Shown here: in pieces, positions 51,240 through 61,600 of the stretch
How positions within the stretch are numbered: position 1 is the first letter of the stretch
Layout: each line of letters begins with the position of its first letter
Origin: CAYNWT01 sp964450955
Lineage (GTDB): Bacteria > Planctomycetota > Planctomycetia > Planctomycetales > Planctomycetaceae
Reading direction: 5' to 3'
Length of the DNA stretch: 64,000 nucleotides
NCBI GenBank assembly: GCA_964450955.1
Contig: CAYVFI010000006.1
Location: forward strand, 124,001-188,000
The notes under the pieces: generated by a model
Database searches by the model: none
What the model saw: only the letters and a program-made list of their open reading frames with translations
What the model was told of the DNA's origin: nothing
Position numbers and translations under genes: made by a program

Positions 51240-51947
51240 TCAGACATCAATCGCATCGATCACGTCGTCAGTCTCCGTGATTCTGATCGCTACTGTCTGA
51301 TCCTCGCGCAGCGGTTTCAAGGTCAGAGTGACTTTTGAACCGCTGACAGTTGGTTCGACCGAAATGTTGGCGGGAACCGTCGTAACGGATCCATCTTCAA
51401 GTGGAACTCTAACTCCGATGGCTCCTACCACCTGCTCTGAACTCAGGGATTCGAATACATCTATGACCACCGGGGCGATGTGCGCTGGTATGGGAGCCAT
51501 CTCATAGGGTTCATTGCCGAACGGGGTCATCAGAACTGTTCCACTGGGTTCGATTGTGAATCGGCGAGAACGCACTATCACATTGACAGCTGCCAGCATC
51601 GAGACGATTTGTGCCACCGGCTGGACAGGCCAGCACTTGCGGTCCAGATCAATTTCACCGCGCTCACCCAGAAGCAATTGTTGCGCATCCACAAGTTTAC
51701 CGCACCAACACCAAACGGGCATCGCCCTCAACCCCGGGTTCAGCAAAGCGTCACACCCAAGGCAGAACTTCGACCTGCGAGCGACCATCTGCATCCAGAG
51801 GGCCGCGCACCCAAACACCGCCGCACAGACAATTGCGCGAACGGGTGAGAGCACCGCGAATGAGAACACAATCAACCCACAGAAACAGGCGACTCCACAG
51901 CGCGACAATCGTCGCACGCTCGTTTGAGAAAATCTGTGAGCGCTCAT
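51240..51947 (-). CDS. Membrane protein with short cysteine cluster, unknown function
   Basis: The ATG at 51947 (GGAG seven bases upstream) gives 235 residues; the frame is open to 52004 without support. Two hydrophobic helices (CGVACFCGLIVFSFAVL and AIVCAAVFGCAALWMQMVA) are followed by CLGC...WCWCG, a possible zinc site facing the cytoplasm. A ~130-residue beta-rich soluble domain ends in repeated VxLTLKPLREDQTVAIRITE. No family recognised. It forms a two-gene unit with the CPXCG-type gene. Confidence 0.75.
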   Translation of the reverse strand: MSAHRFSQTSVRRLSRCGVACFCGLIVFSFAVLSPVRAIVCAAVFGCAALWMQMVARRSKFCLGCDALLNPGLRAMPVWCWCGKLVDAQQLLLGERGEIDLDRKCWPVQPVAQIVSMLAAVNVIVRSRRFTIEPSGTVLMTPFGNEPYEMAPIPAHIAPVVIDVFESLSSEQVVGAIGVRVPLEDGSVTTVPANISVEPTVSGSKVTLTLKPLREDQTVAIRITETDDVIDAIDV

Positions 51948-52062
51948 CTCCAATCTCCAACCGGGACTACGATCGGTACGGTAACGCCTTACCTGAATCC
52001 ACACCTGTGAGCGGTGAGTCGGCTTGTTGGGTACGACGTCTCTCGGAAACAGAGGGTGAACT

Positions 52063-52143
52063 ATCCGCAGATTTGCACAGATTCACGCAGATTTGACGGG
52101 CCGATAGAAACCAATCTGCGAGCATCTGCGCCAATCTGCGGAT
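52063..52143. repeat. Long nested hairpin of repeated CGCAGATT/AATCTGCG units
   Basis: ATCCGCAGATT (52063-52073) pairs perfectly with AATCTGCGGAT (52133-52143). Inside, CGCAGATT (52086-52093) pairs with AATCTGCG (52113-52120), and GCACAGAT (52075-52082) pairs with ATCTGCGC (52124-52131) with one mismatch. The three nested arms give one long stem with a ~19-base loop. It sits 59 bases past the stop of the 1552-residue gene and may end or stabilise its transcript. Confidence 0.75.
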
Positions 52144-52201
52144 TCAAACCGACTGCATGTCACGCCAGCGACCTCACGGTCCCCGGTTATTCAACCGGAC
52201 G

Positions 52202-55200
52202 CTAATTCCCGAGTGACAACAAGTACGCCATCAGGTCGTTGAACTCAGCAGGCGACAGCTTCTCAGTCACATTCCCTGGCATCGGCGAGAGCCGCGATGT
52301 TGTTTTCTGGTCGATTGATTCTGTCGGAACACGAATCTCTTTGCCGTCGCTGTTCACAATCACCGTCAGCGCGCCGGTGGTTGGTCTTAGCAGGCCGGTG
52401 TGAACCTTGCCGTCGTCGGTCACCAGTGTTGTCGCGTGGAAGTTGATGTCGACGTTGCGGTTGGGGGCGAGCACGTCTTCGGCCAACCGGTTCAAACCGC
52501 GAGTGCCAATGCCATCCAGGTTCGGACCGACTTGTTTTCCGCGGCCGGCCACCTGATGGCACACCGCACAGTTCGCCGTGAACAACGCCGCTCCACGGTT
52601 CTGATCGCCGGGCGTTTTTAGGTACTCGGCAATTCGGGCTTCAATCAACGCGCCCTCGCCAACGCGTTCGGATGGGACGTCCTTGAGTAGTTTTGCGACT
52701 CGCTTGCGGATTCCAGGGTTGGCCCGGACAGCCAGCCTACTGCCTGTTTGCCCGCCCTGCAGAACGCGTAAGCCGACATGGCCTTCCTCCAACATGGCCA
52801 GCAACAGCAATGAACCATCGGCAGTGCTGGCAAGTTGAGTTGACAACTTTGACTGCTCTCGACTGGTCGCTGTTTGCATGACTTGCGGCAGTAACTTCGC
52901 AGCCAATTCGGGCTGCGATTTGGCAACGGCCTTAACGCACTTGTTGCGTAGAGAACCGGACACGCCGTCGAACCCGGCGGCTTCGGCAACCGCTTTCAGT
53001 TCGAAATGTTTGCTGAAACCAGCGAACGCTCGGGCGGCAGCGACCGCGGTTCCACTTCCGAACCGCTTTAAGTCCATAAGTTCCAACAACGACGGCTTCA
53101 GTGATTCCAATCGCATGTCTTCAACAAGACTGATTCCCTTGTGACGGTTGCCACTAACACCCGCGATTGGGTTCAGCCTGGTATTCGAAAATCGCCCGAC
53201 TGCCAACCAGGCGTACGCTCCAGCGTCGTCGCCGTCGACAAGTTCAAGATAAACCTCAGTTTCTTTGCGACGGGCGGCACTTAGCTGGAACCTCTGTGCT
53301 GTGTCGTTTCGCGGTGGGTACCACGTCTGCACGACCGCGTGCGAAGTCGCGTCTCGCATGCAGACATAATTTTTCTTCTGTAACGGTTTGTCGGGATAGC
53401 CGTCGTGACCCGCTATGAAGAAACTGAATTGTTCATCCAACCTAAACGGATCTGACCGGTACATCCCGGTTCGGCTCTCACCGGTTGGAAAACTACTGTG
53501 CAGCAGCGACGCCTGCTGTCCGTCGGCCGAGTTCCGTTTGGTCGAAGGGAGCCATGGATTCTGCGTCGAGCCCATACCAACAAACGTCCAACTCAATGGC
53601 TCTGTCTGATTCTTCTTAACGGCCAACAGTTGGGTTGCAAGATCGCTGGCCCATACCGTCAACGACTCCGGACGTTCGGTCCCACGTTCTCGGAGACCGA
53701 CATCAACGGATCGAATCAATTCCAATTGTAGATCTGTGTCTTCCGCGAATTTTCCTCGCGCAACCGCCACAACTTCATCCACAAGTTCCGGCGAAACATA
53801 TCGCGATGCGAACTTCAGGTATTCGGTGAACTGCTCCGGATCTTTGGTTGGAAGCAAATTCAAATTGCGAGCAAGAAACTCGCCGGCATGTTCGGTCTTA
53901 AGAGCGAGGCAAATGCCGGCGAGTACCGGGACATCCTGCTGTTCGACCGACGCCATCGTTTCTTTGAACCAATCTTCGTTTCTTAGGTGATCACGCAAAG
54001 CCATTCGCAACGCGTGTCGCAAATGAACATCATCACTCGGCGTCGAACGGAACGCACTCAGCAGTTCTGGTAACAGCAACACGTCCATGTGCGAACTTGC
54101 CGCGATCGCAGCCATCCGGCGCACCATCGGCGATGCATCGCGTAAGCCGCGGCGAATCGTCTCCTGATTGTCTTTTGATGCCGGAAGAGTTTCGACGATC
54201 CGCTGCACGTGGGTTCGAACACGGTCGTCGCGATGCTTAGCCGCTTGCTGAATCTGTTCAGAAGTAATCTCACCCTTTCGAGCAAGAATCCAAAGCGAGT
54301 GGATGACATGATTGCTATCGACGGACCCCAACATCTGTCTGGCCATCCCAACGTCCTCAGCGTTGTCGAGGAGCCGGTTCATGCTCAGCATCCGCGCAGT
54401 CATGTTTGGCAGCTTCGAGCCGCCGACCACACGGGCACCCATGCGATCGGGCAGCGGCCATTTCACGTCCCACTCGCCCGGTCGTTCAACTTCCTTGCCA
54501 ACGTAGGCAATGCGCCAAATCCGACCGCTCTTCCGATCCCGCCCCGGATGATCCAGTTTCACTTCGTAGTGCCCAATGATCCGGTTATAGAAATCCGCCA
54601 CGTACAACGCGCCGTCCGGACCAAACTGCAAATCAACCGGACGGAACCAGGGGTCGCCCGCGATCAGGAAGTCAGGTTCCTCCGTGGCGCGAACGGTCGA
54701 ACCGGTTCGTTGAAGTGAGTTCCGATTGATACGGCTGGTCATCACGTTCCCCCCGAACACGTTCCGCTCGAACGCAGCCGGAAACGAATTGCCCGTCACC
54801 TGTGCGATGCCGCCAATCGCGGTCGAACCGTGCAGGTGGTTCATCACATCCGGCACGTAGCCCAGGCCGTCGTGTGGCTTACCGAAACTGTCGTAGTAGC
54901 CGTTTCTCATCAGCATATTGACCGGCTTCGTGTGGCAGTCGGCCACAAACTGATCGCCGTACTCGTCAAATATCATCCCAAACGGATTCACCAATCCGTG
55001 CGTGAAGTGTTCGATGCGAGAACCATCCAACCGCATCCGAAACGTATTGCCTGACTGCATCTTGATTTCATGCCCGTCGCTTCCGCCGACCGTCGTGTGA
55101 TTGTTGAACCCATGGCACGCATACAACCAACCGTCGTACCCCCGCGTGAACGCGTTGCACATGCCGTGCGTATCGCGTTCGAACCCCATCGGCCCGTATA

Positions 55201-56860
55201 ACTTCTCCCGCTTGTCCGCGCGGCCATCGCCGTCCGTATCACGCAGGAACCAGATATTCGGGATGCTGAAACAAACTACGCCGTCCTTGTACGGGTACAG
55301 CCCCATCGGAATGTTCAACTTGTCGGCGAATGTGGTGATCTTCTCAAACCGACCATCACTATTCGCGTCTTCCAATACCTTGATCGTGTCACGACCGACG
55401 CGGTCCTTCGGAGCCGGGTAGGGGTATTCGGTGGAACTCGACACCCACAACCGACCTTTGCTGTCGAACGCCATGTTCATTGGCTTCGCAATGTCGGGCT
55501 CGGACGCCACCAGTGTTGCCTCGAAGCCAGGTGGCAACACGAACGTCGCCAGTTCATCAGCAGGACTCAGCCATTCTGTCTCGCGGACCCCGGCCGCAAA
55601 CTTGTTTGTTCCGACTTGCTTGTCCGTGTCAGCCAAAGTCATCTCGGGCCCGGCCACACTGGCGCGGTTTATCAACACCACGGTGCCGCGCTTGTTTCCG
55701 ACAATGATGTCTGGCCGTTTGTCGCCGTTGATATCTTCCACGGTCAGCTGCGTTCCAACCCCCGCCGTCTTATCAATCACATGCGGTTCAAATCGAACAC
55801 CGCCCGCGTCGCGGATCGTCTTGAACCAAACCAACAGCGGCAGTTGGTGAGCTCCCGGGTCATTCCCGTTGTGAGCGAAATATCGTTTACCGGTGATGAT
55901 GTCTTTGATTCCATCGCCGTCCATGTCGGCCAAAGCCAGCGCGTGCATCTGCGAGATGTTGAACCGGCTTCCATCAGCGTTCGGTGTGTTCGGAAGAATC
56001 TCATGAGCCAGGAAGCTCACGTCGTTTCCATCCCCGCGACGTTCAAACCACGACAGTCCCCACGCATGCGCGTTTTGAACCGAGACGACATCGTTGTCTC
56101 CGTCGCCGTCAAAGTCGTACGCAAACATTTGCGATCCACCAGACTGCGCGAACGGGAATTTTCTAAACGTGAATGGTTCTCCCTTTGCTGCGGGCTGCGA
56201 CCACCATCCGGTGCGTTCCAATAAATCCAACCGACCATCGCTGTTGATATCACCCACGCCCAAGCCGTGAGTGAACCGGCCCAGCGCGCGTTTGTTGCTG
56301 ATCGACGTGAATGTCCACGGTCGCTGGCTGCCGTCGCCGGTCGGTTCTGTCGGTTCGGCGTAACCCCACGCTTCATCGTGAACACAAATTAGCTCACGCC
56401 TGCCGTCACCGGTGATGTCCGCCAGAGCAGGGCTCTCACCGCCGACGTTGTCCAACGCTTTATGCCGAACCCACTCGTCGTCCGTCTGGCCTGGGTTCTC
56501 GTGCCAGAACGCCAAAGTCCCCGGCATCGGAATCGAAAGGATGTCCGTGTCGCCGTCGCCGTCAAAGTCGTCGGCGAAGTTAAAAAAGAAATCCGAATAG
56601 CCGGTGATAGGGTAGGAACCACCAGCTGCAAAGCGATGCTTTCTTTCGAACTGTGGCCCTGCGTACCAATACGGCCCTGAAACGGCATCGCTGATTCCGT
56701 CGCCATTGATGTCTGCAAAGCAGGCACCTTCGCCGTTGAATTCGCGGCTCAAAACAATTCGTTCGAACCGAACAGCGTCATCCTGTGCAACGGTGGTGGT
56801 TCCGACAACGCAGAAACAAATCATTGGCAGAAGCGAATGCCAGGCGGGGGGTGACTGCAT
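52202..56860 (-). CDS. FG-GAP/VCBS - PVC-type heme-binding - HEAT - cytochrome c giant protein
   Basis: The 1552-residue exported protein has a signal peptide ending near TTTVAQ. Residues ~30-405 are FG-GAP/VCBS-type calcium-loop repeats (DINGDGISD, DFDGDGDTD, DITGDGRRE, DINSDGRLD, DMDGDGIKD, DINGDKRPD). Residues ~440-770 are the planctomycete propeller/dehydrogenase domain (LPPGFEATLVASEPDIAKPMNM, RLWVSSSTEYPYP, GPDGALYVADFYNRI). HEAT-like helical repeats follow to ~1400, interrupted by a beta-rich stretch near 1105-1240. The C-terminal putative heme domain has C1431-x-x-C1434-H1435 (NCAVCHQVAGRGKQVGPNLDG) and a distal Met candidate. It is a periplasmic c-type cytochrome-linked sugar-oxidation or binding protein by family; the reaction is unknown. 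It is divergent from the esterase at 56955 with 94 bases between. Confidence 0.92.
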   Translation of the reverse strand: MQSPPAWHSLLPMICFCVVGTTTVAQDDAVRFERIVLSREFNGEGACFADINGDGISDAVSGPYWYAGPQFERKHRFAAGGSYPITGYSDFFFNFADDFDGDGDTDILSIPMPGTLAFWHENPGQTDDEWVRHKALDNVGGESPALADITGDGRRELICVHDEAWGYAEPTEPTGDGSQRPWTFTSISNKRALGRFTHGLGVGDINSDGRLDLLERTGWWSQPAAKGEPFTFRKFPFAQSGGSQMFAYDFDGDGDNDVVSVQNAHAWGLSWFERRGDGNDVSFLAHEILPNTPNADGSRFNISQMHALALADMDGDGIKDIITGKRYFAHNGNDPGAHQLPLLVWFKTIRDAGGVRFEPHVIDKTAGVGTQLTVEDINGDKRPDIIVGNKRGTVVLINRASVAGPEMTLADTDKQVGTNKFAAGVRETEWLSPADELATFVLPPGFEATLVASEPDIAKPMNMAFDSKGRLWVSSSTEYPYPAPKDRVGRDTIKVLEDANSDGRFEKITTFADKLNIPMGLYPYKDGVVCFSIPNIWFLRDTDGDGRADKREKLYGPMGFERDTHGMCNAFTRGYDGWLYACHGFNNHTTVGGSDGHEIKMQSGNTFRMRLDGSRIEHFTHGLVNPFGMIFDEYGDQFVADCHTKPVNMLMRNGYYDSFGKPHDGLGYVPDVMNHLHGSTAIGGIAQVTGNSFPAAFERNVFGGNVMTSRINRNSLQRTGSTVRATEEPDFLIAGDPWFRPVDLQFGPDGALYVADFYNRIIGHYEVKLDHPGRDRKSGRIWRIAYVGKEVERPGEWDVKWPLPDRMGARVVGGSKLPNMTARMLSMNRLLDNAEDVGMARQMLGSVDSNHVIHSLWILARKGEITSEQIQQAAKHRDDRVRTHVQRIVETLPASKDNQETIRRGLRDASPMVRRMAAIAASSHMDVLLLPELLSAFRSTPSDDVHLRHALRMALRDHLRNEDWFKETMASVEQQDVPVLAGICLALKTEHAGEFLARNLNLLPTKDPEQFTEYLKFASRYVSPELVDEVVAVARGKFAEDTDLQLELIRSVDVGLRERGTERPESLTVWASDLATQLLAVKKNQTEPLSWTFVGMGSTQNPWLPSTKRNSADGQQASLLHSSFPTGESRTGMYRSDPFRLDEQFSFFIAGHDGYPDKPLQKKNYVCMRDATSHAVVQTWYPPRNDTAQRFQLSAARRKETEVYLELVDGDDAGAYAWLAVGRFSNTRLNPIAGVSGNRHKGISLVEDMRLESLKPSLLELMDLKRFGSGTAVAAARAFAGFSKHFELKAVAEAAGFDGVSGSLRNKCVKAVAKSQPELAAKLLPQVMQTATSREQSKLSTQLASTADGSLLLLAMLEEGHVGLRVLQGGQTGSRLAVRANPGIRKRVAKLLKDVPSERVGEGALIEARIAEYLKTPGDQNRGAALFTANCAVCHQVAGRGKQVGPNLDGIGTRGLNRLAEDVLAPNRNVDINFHATTLVTDDGKVHTGLLRPTTGALTVIVNSDGKEIRVPTESIDQKTTSRLSPMPGNVTEKLSPAEFNDLMAYLLSLGN

Positions 56861-56954
56861 GGTGAGCCTGCGTGCGGCCAGGGGGCGGTTTCATTGGGGG
56901 TTGTATCGTGTCACAATACGTGCCCGCTTTCATCCCCTGATGTTCGGAGTTCTC

Positions 56955-58376
56955 ATGACTCGCCTTCTTCTCGTTGTTGCAACCACGTGCCTGGCAGGTT
57001 CGACCATATTCGCGCAGGAATTCAGGCGTGATGTCGTTTACGCAACGCGCGGTAAGACTGAACTGAAGATGGACATTGCGTTTCCGGAAGGTGACGCGGA
57101 AATGCGGCCAGTCATGATGTGTCTGCACGGCGGTGGTTGGTTCATGGGTGACAAAAGCATGTATCACTCTCGAATGAAGCTGATGGCGAAGCAGGGGTAT
57201 GTCGCCGCAACGGTGCAGTACCGGTTCTCCCAGGCGGCACCATGGCCGGCTCAGCGAGACGATGTTCGCGACGCGTTTCGGTGGATTGTCGAACACGCGC
57301 AGGAACTGAAAATCGATCCTGAACGAATCGGCCTCGTGGGTGAATCGGCCGGAGCACACCTGGCGTTGACACTGGCCATGCGACCGACAGAAGCCGCCAA
57401 CGAAGTGCGTCCGCGAGCGGTCATTAACTTCTTCGGGCCCACAGACATGCGAGCCGTCGAAGAAATTAAACAAGGTCGGCGAATGGTTGAAGCTTTAGTC
57501 GGAACGAAGCTTGAACAAGCTGGTCAGAAGCTGACCGACATTTCTCCCGCGACATTCATCGATCGAACCGACCCGCCTGTCATCACGTTTCACGGAACCA
57601 AAGACAATTTGGTTCCGTTTAACCAGGCTGAAATTCTGCAAGCGGCCTTAAAGAAGAATCAGATCCCTAACGAGCTACACCCAATGGAAGGCGTGGGGCA
57701 TGGCTTCGGTCCCGACATGAAGAAGCTCACAGAACTGATGGGCAGTTTTGGCGACCGGTACCTCAAGGGCCCCGATATGCCGCTGGTCGCGTTCGAGGAT
57801 TTCGAAGAAGGAACCGACAACTGGGACTTCACCGAAGCGGCCGCATGGAAAACCAACAAGGTCGGTCAGCGGACTTTTATTTCACTGACGAAGAAGAAAA
57901 GTGACTACCAACCGAAGGTCCGTTCGCCTCACAACATCGCGCTGCTGAAGTCCGATTCGGTTGGAGACTTCGTCCTGGAAGTTGATATGCGATCCACGAA
58001 TAAAGTCTACGGCCACCAGGATCTCTGTTTGTTTTTCGGACACCAGGATCCATCGCACTTCTACTACGTGCATCTCGGCCGCGAAGCAGACCCACACGCA
58101 AACTCTATCTTTCTAGTCAACGGCGAACCTCGCGTCAGCATCGCGAAAGAGCGAACCAAGGGCACCGACTGGAGCCGTGGCTGGCACAGGGTTCGAGTAA
58201 AACGAACCGTCGCAACCGGGGCAATTGAGGTCTTCTTTGACGACATGCAGAAACCAGTCATGACCACAGTGGACAAGACCTTCACCTCCGGGCGGATTGG
58301 TATCGGCAGTTTCGATGACACAGGAGACTTCGACGCAGTCCGGCTCTGGGGAAACCCGGCGGCCGCTACCCCATAA
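56955..58376 (+). CDS. Secreted alpha/beta-hydrolase esterase with C-terminal lectin-like (3-keto-disaccharide-hydrolase-type) domain
   Basis: The ATG at 56955 has GGAG nine bases upstream and gives a signal peptide TRLLLVVATTCLAGSTIFAQ; earlier in-frame starts at 56940 and 56706 are unsupported. Residues ~20-275 are a BD-FAE/carboxylesterase domain with oxyanion motif HGGGW, nucleophile S131 in GESAGAH, D217 in HGTKDNLVPF and H249 in GVGHGFG. Residues ~285-473 are a concanavalin-like beta-sandwich of the kind often called DUF1080 (FEDFEEGTDNWDF, FGHQDPSHFYYVHLG, GRIGIGSFDDTGDFDAVRLWG). The fusion suggests removal of ester groups from a bound polysaccharide. It is 473 residues, exported, and shares a 94-base divergent promoter region with the FG-GAP/cytochrome gene. 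Confidence 0.9.
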   Translation: MTRLLLVVATTCLAGSTIFAQEFRRDVVYATRGKTELKMDIAFPEGDAEMRPVMMCLHGGGWFMGDKSMYHSRMKLMAKQGYVAATVQYRFSQAAPWPAQRDDVRDAFRWIVEHAQELKIDPERIGLVGESAGAHLALTLAMRPTEAANEVRPRAVINFFGPTDMRAVEEIKQGRRMVEALVGTKLEQAGQKLTDISPATFIDRTDPPVITFHGTKDNLVPFNQAEILQAALKKNQIPNELHPMEGVGHGFGPDMKKLTELMGSFGDRYLKGPDMPLVAFEDFEEGTDNWDFTEAAAWKTNKVGQRTFISLTKKKSDYQPKVRSPHNIALLKSDSVGDFVLEVDMRSTNKVYGHQDLCLFFGHQDPSHFYYVHLGREADPHANSIFLVNGEPRVSIAKERTKGTDWSRGWHRVRVKRTVATGAIEVFFDDMQKPVMTTVDKTFTSGRIGIGSFDDTGDFDAVRLWGNPAAATP

Positions 58377-58643
58377 CCGGCTGCCTTGTCCGACCGCGAC
58401 CCAGCCGGCAACACCGGCAAAATAAGTCCGATTTACCAGCTGTCGTCCGAAGAAACCGACTTTTCCACCTGTTTCCATATCCCTGAATAATCAGGCGCCC
58501 GTTGACCATCTTGAGGCTGGACATCGGCATGGTAAGGCCACACCATAATGCTGTCTTAGGGCCAATCAACAATCGGGTCGTCACGTTGCGAACAACCGGT
58601 TCCACTTGGAGCGGCCCGAATATCAGTTGTGGATGCCCCACGG

Positions 58644-61600
58644 ATGCGATACGTCGACAAGAAACGAACCGCCAGCGATTTAGTTCATCGTAAGAATCGC
58701 GACTCTAAGAAAAGCCCGGATGGAAAGCCCGCTTCCGATCCGCTGGCTGACTTTCTCGCTGCTGCGATAATCAACCCGTCAATGGCGACTGCTGAAGTTC
58801 CTGCCGAACCGGAAGTCGAAGTGGAACGGAAGTCAGAGCTCCCGGTTGAGCCCACCGAACCAACTGTCGCCCTGCCTGAAACCTACGACGTCGAAGAATC
58901 GCCAGCTGTCGTCGAAACGATGGTCGCGACCGAATCAGACAACGATGGCTTGACTTACGAATCTGCCGACGACACCGACGACCACGACCACGACGCTGAT
59001 GCCGACCAACTGCTGCAGGGCGCGTTGGATGTGGAAGAGCAGCGGTACCAGGCCGAACTGGATCTGGTTGAACAGCAAAAGCTTGAAGCCGAACGGCTGG
59101 GCGGCCAACGAGAAGCGATCGACGAACTCCAATCGCGCATCTCCAATGGAACCAAACAACTGGAGTCACTGCGCGAACAGGCGCGGGACGTTCAGCAACA
59201 GTCGGCGACTGAGTTCGAAGAGAACGCGAACATACTGAAGTCACTGCAGGCCCATCACGACGCGTTGGTTCAGGAGTTCCAGCGGCAACAACAAATCGTT
59301 CAGGAATCGTCAGTTCGGTCACAAGAAGCTGACGACATAGAGCAACAGATCGCGACTCTGCGCGATCAGGTTGCCGGACAGGAACAGCAACTCCGGCAGC
59401 TCCAGGCGGTTGAGACTGTTGACCCTGCTGATATCGAAATTCGAAACGCCGAATTAGCGAACCTGCAGTCGCGGCACTCAGAACTGGCACACCAACTCGC
59501 TACCGAATCCGAAGCGGCCGAAACACGCAGCAGGGCCAATGCCGAACGTCTTGAAGCTAACGCCCGGCAAATTGCCCAGTTGCGTCAGGAGATTGCGTCG
59601 TCCACAGAGTCGCTGGAAGCGTTGCGGCAACCCGTTGACACGCAGCAGGTTGACGACCTTGAGGCGGAAATCGACAGCCTCACTAAACAACGTGAATCGA
59701 TCGTTAACGACATTCACCGCCACACAAGTCTGCTGGCGGCTTCGACTGACGAAATCAAACAGCAAGCCAACGCACTGGCGAAGAACCGAGACCTGCTGCG
59801 AACAAAAATTCAAACAGGCCAAAACAAGCTCGCGAAAATCCAGGCGGACTCACCCATTCTGGACATTCAGGCCAACCATGAAGAACTTGGTGCATTGAAC
59901 GCCGAGTACTTCCGGCTGAAAACCGCAATCGTCGAAACTCGAGCAGACGTGGAAGCTCGGCAAAAGGCGGCCGCGCAGGAACTGGCTCGCCACCAACAAC
60001 GCGTCAAAGACGTGGCGTTTCAGATTGAATCAGCTAAACGTGAACTGGCCGAACTTGAAACAGTCGAACCGCCCGCGACAGACGAAACCCACCGCTCCGA
60101 GTTCCAGAAACTCACCAACGAACACGAAGAACTCCGCAAGGCCGTTTCTGCCGCCAGGGCCCAAGCCGAAGCACGTGAGCAAGCCGCTGCCAACAAAGTC
60201 GCCGCCGACCGCGCTCGCTTAGTCAGTCTGCAGTCACGGGTGGAATTCGAAAAGCAGGCGTTAACCAACCTGCAGAAAGCAAAGCCCAACGAAGCCCTGC
60301 AGGCTGAACTTGACAAACTGTCCGACGAAGCTGCCCGGCAACAAACACTCATGCGGCAGCACGCCGAACTAAAAGAGGCCCTCAAGGTCGAACACCAGGA
60401 ACTCAGCCAAAAAAGAGATCAACTGCAGGCTCAGGTCGCCGAAGGTCAGGAAGCCCTCGAGTCGCTGGCAGCCACCGTTGAATTGGGTTCGTCACAAACA
60501 GAAACGCTGCGATCAGAAATCAGGACTCTGACGGAACAGCAAGCCGAAGCAGCAGCCAAAAGACGACAGGCGGAATCAGACGCAGCGCAGCGAAAGTACG
60601 CGGCCGAAACCGAACTGCAGCAACTCACACAACACCGCGACTCATTGACTGTCCAGCTTGCCGCCGACCGCGACCAGCTGACAACCCTGGCAAACGCGAT
60701 CCACGTCGAATCAACCGAAGCAGACGCACTTCGTTTAGAACTCAAAACGCTGACCAACCAGCTCAACGACATCCGCCTAACGAAACAAAGAACACAGGCC
60801 GAAGCCGAACACCGCCGCCATGCGACCGGCGCCGAGCGACAGGAACTCATCCGCCAGCGTGACCAGCTGCAGGCGCGGCTGACTTCTGATGCCGCCCAGT
60901 TGGAAACCCAACTGGCCGCTTTGTCCGAACAACATGCCCGCGTGGTGTCAGAGAGTCGAGCAATCGAATCGCAGGTCGCTGAAATGCGACTGGCTGTTGC
61001 GAAACAGACCGAAGACTACCACCAACAAATCGAAACGCTGCAGCAGGAAATTGAGACCGGACAGCAAACGATCCAACAGTTCGCCAGCAGTTCAGACCCA
61101 CAACAGTTTGAGGACCTGCGAGCCGAAATCGCGCTGTTGCAAAAAGATGCACAGGAACTGCGGCAGGAACTGCGATCGCGAGCCAACCAGCACGCGGCTG
61201 CCGAACGAGCCGCTCAACAGCGCGAACATGAGTTTCTGCGACAACGAGATTCGCTGCGGAACGCCAACCAAGCGGCTCGGGAAAAGCTAAACCTCACGCA
61301 GCCCGACGCCATCGACCCTGCTGATCTGGAAATACGCAAGGCCGAAATCCAATCCCTGACCGACGAACGCGATTCACTTGAGGCGCAGGTCGCCGCACAA
61401 CAAGCCCGAGCGGAAACCGCGCAGCGTGCGGCCGAAGAACAGCTGTCCGGACTGAATCAGCAAATCGCGAAACTCCAGCAGGACATCGGTTCTCGCCGCG
61501 AAACGTTGCACCGGCTGCAAGAGGAAGTACCGGATCGGCGTCCCGAACTTGAGGAAACATTCCGCCTGCTGACGGCCGAAGCGGCAGCGGTTCAATCTCA

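Noticed and set aside
58366..58693. Overlapping frames on both strands between the esterase and the coiled-coil gene
   Set aside because: They overlap each other and the flanking genes, and contain no domain; a 91-residue minus-strand frame looks slightly protein-like but has no support.
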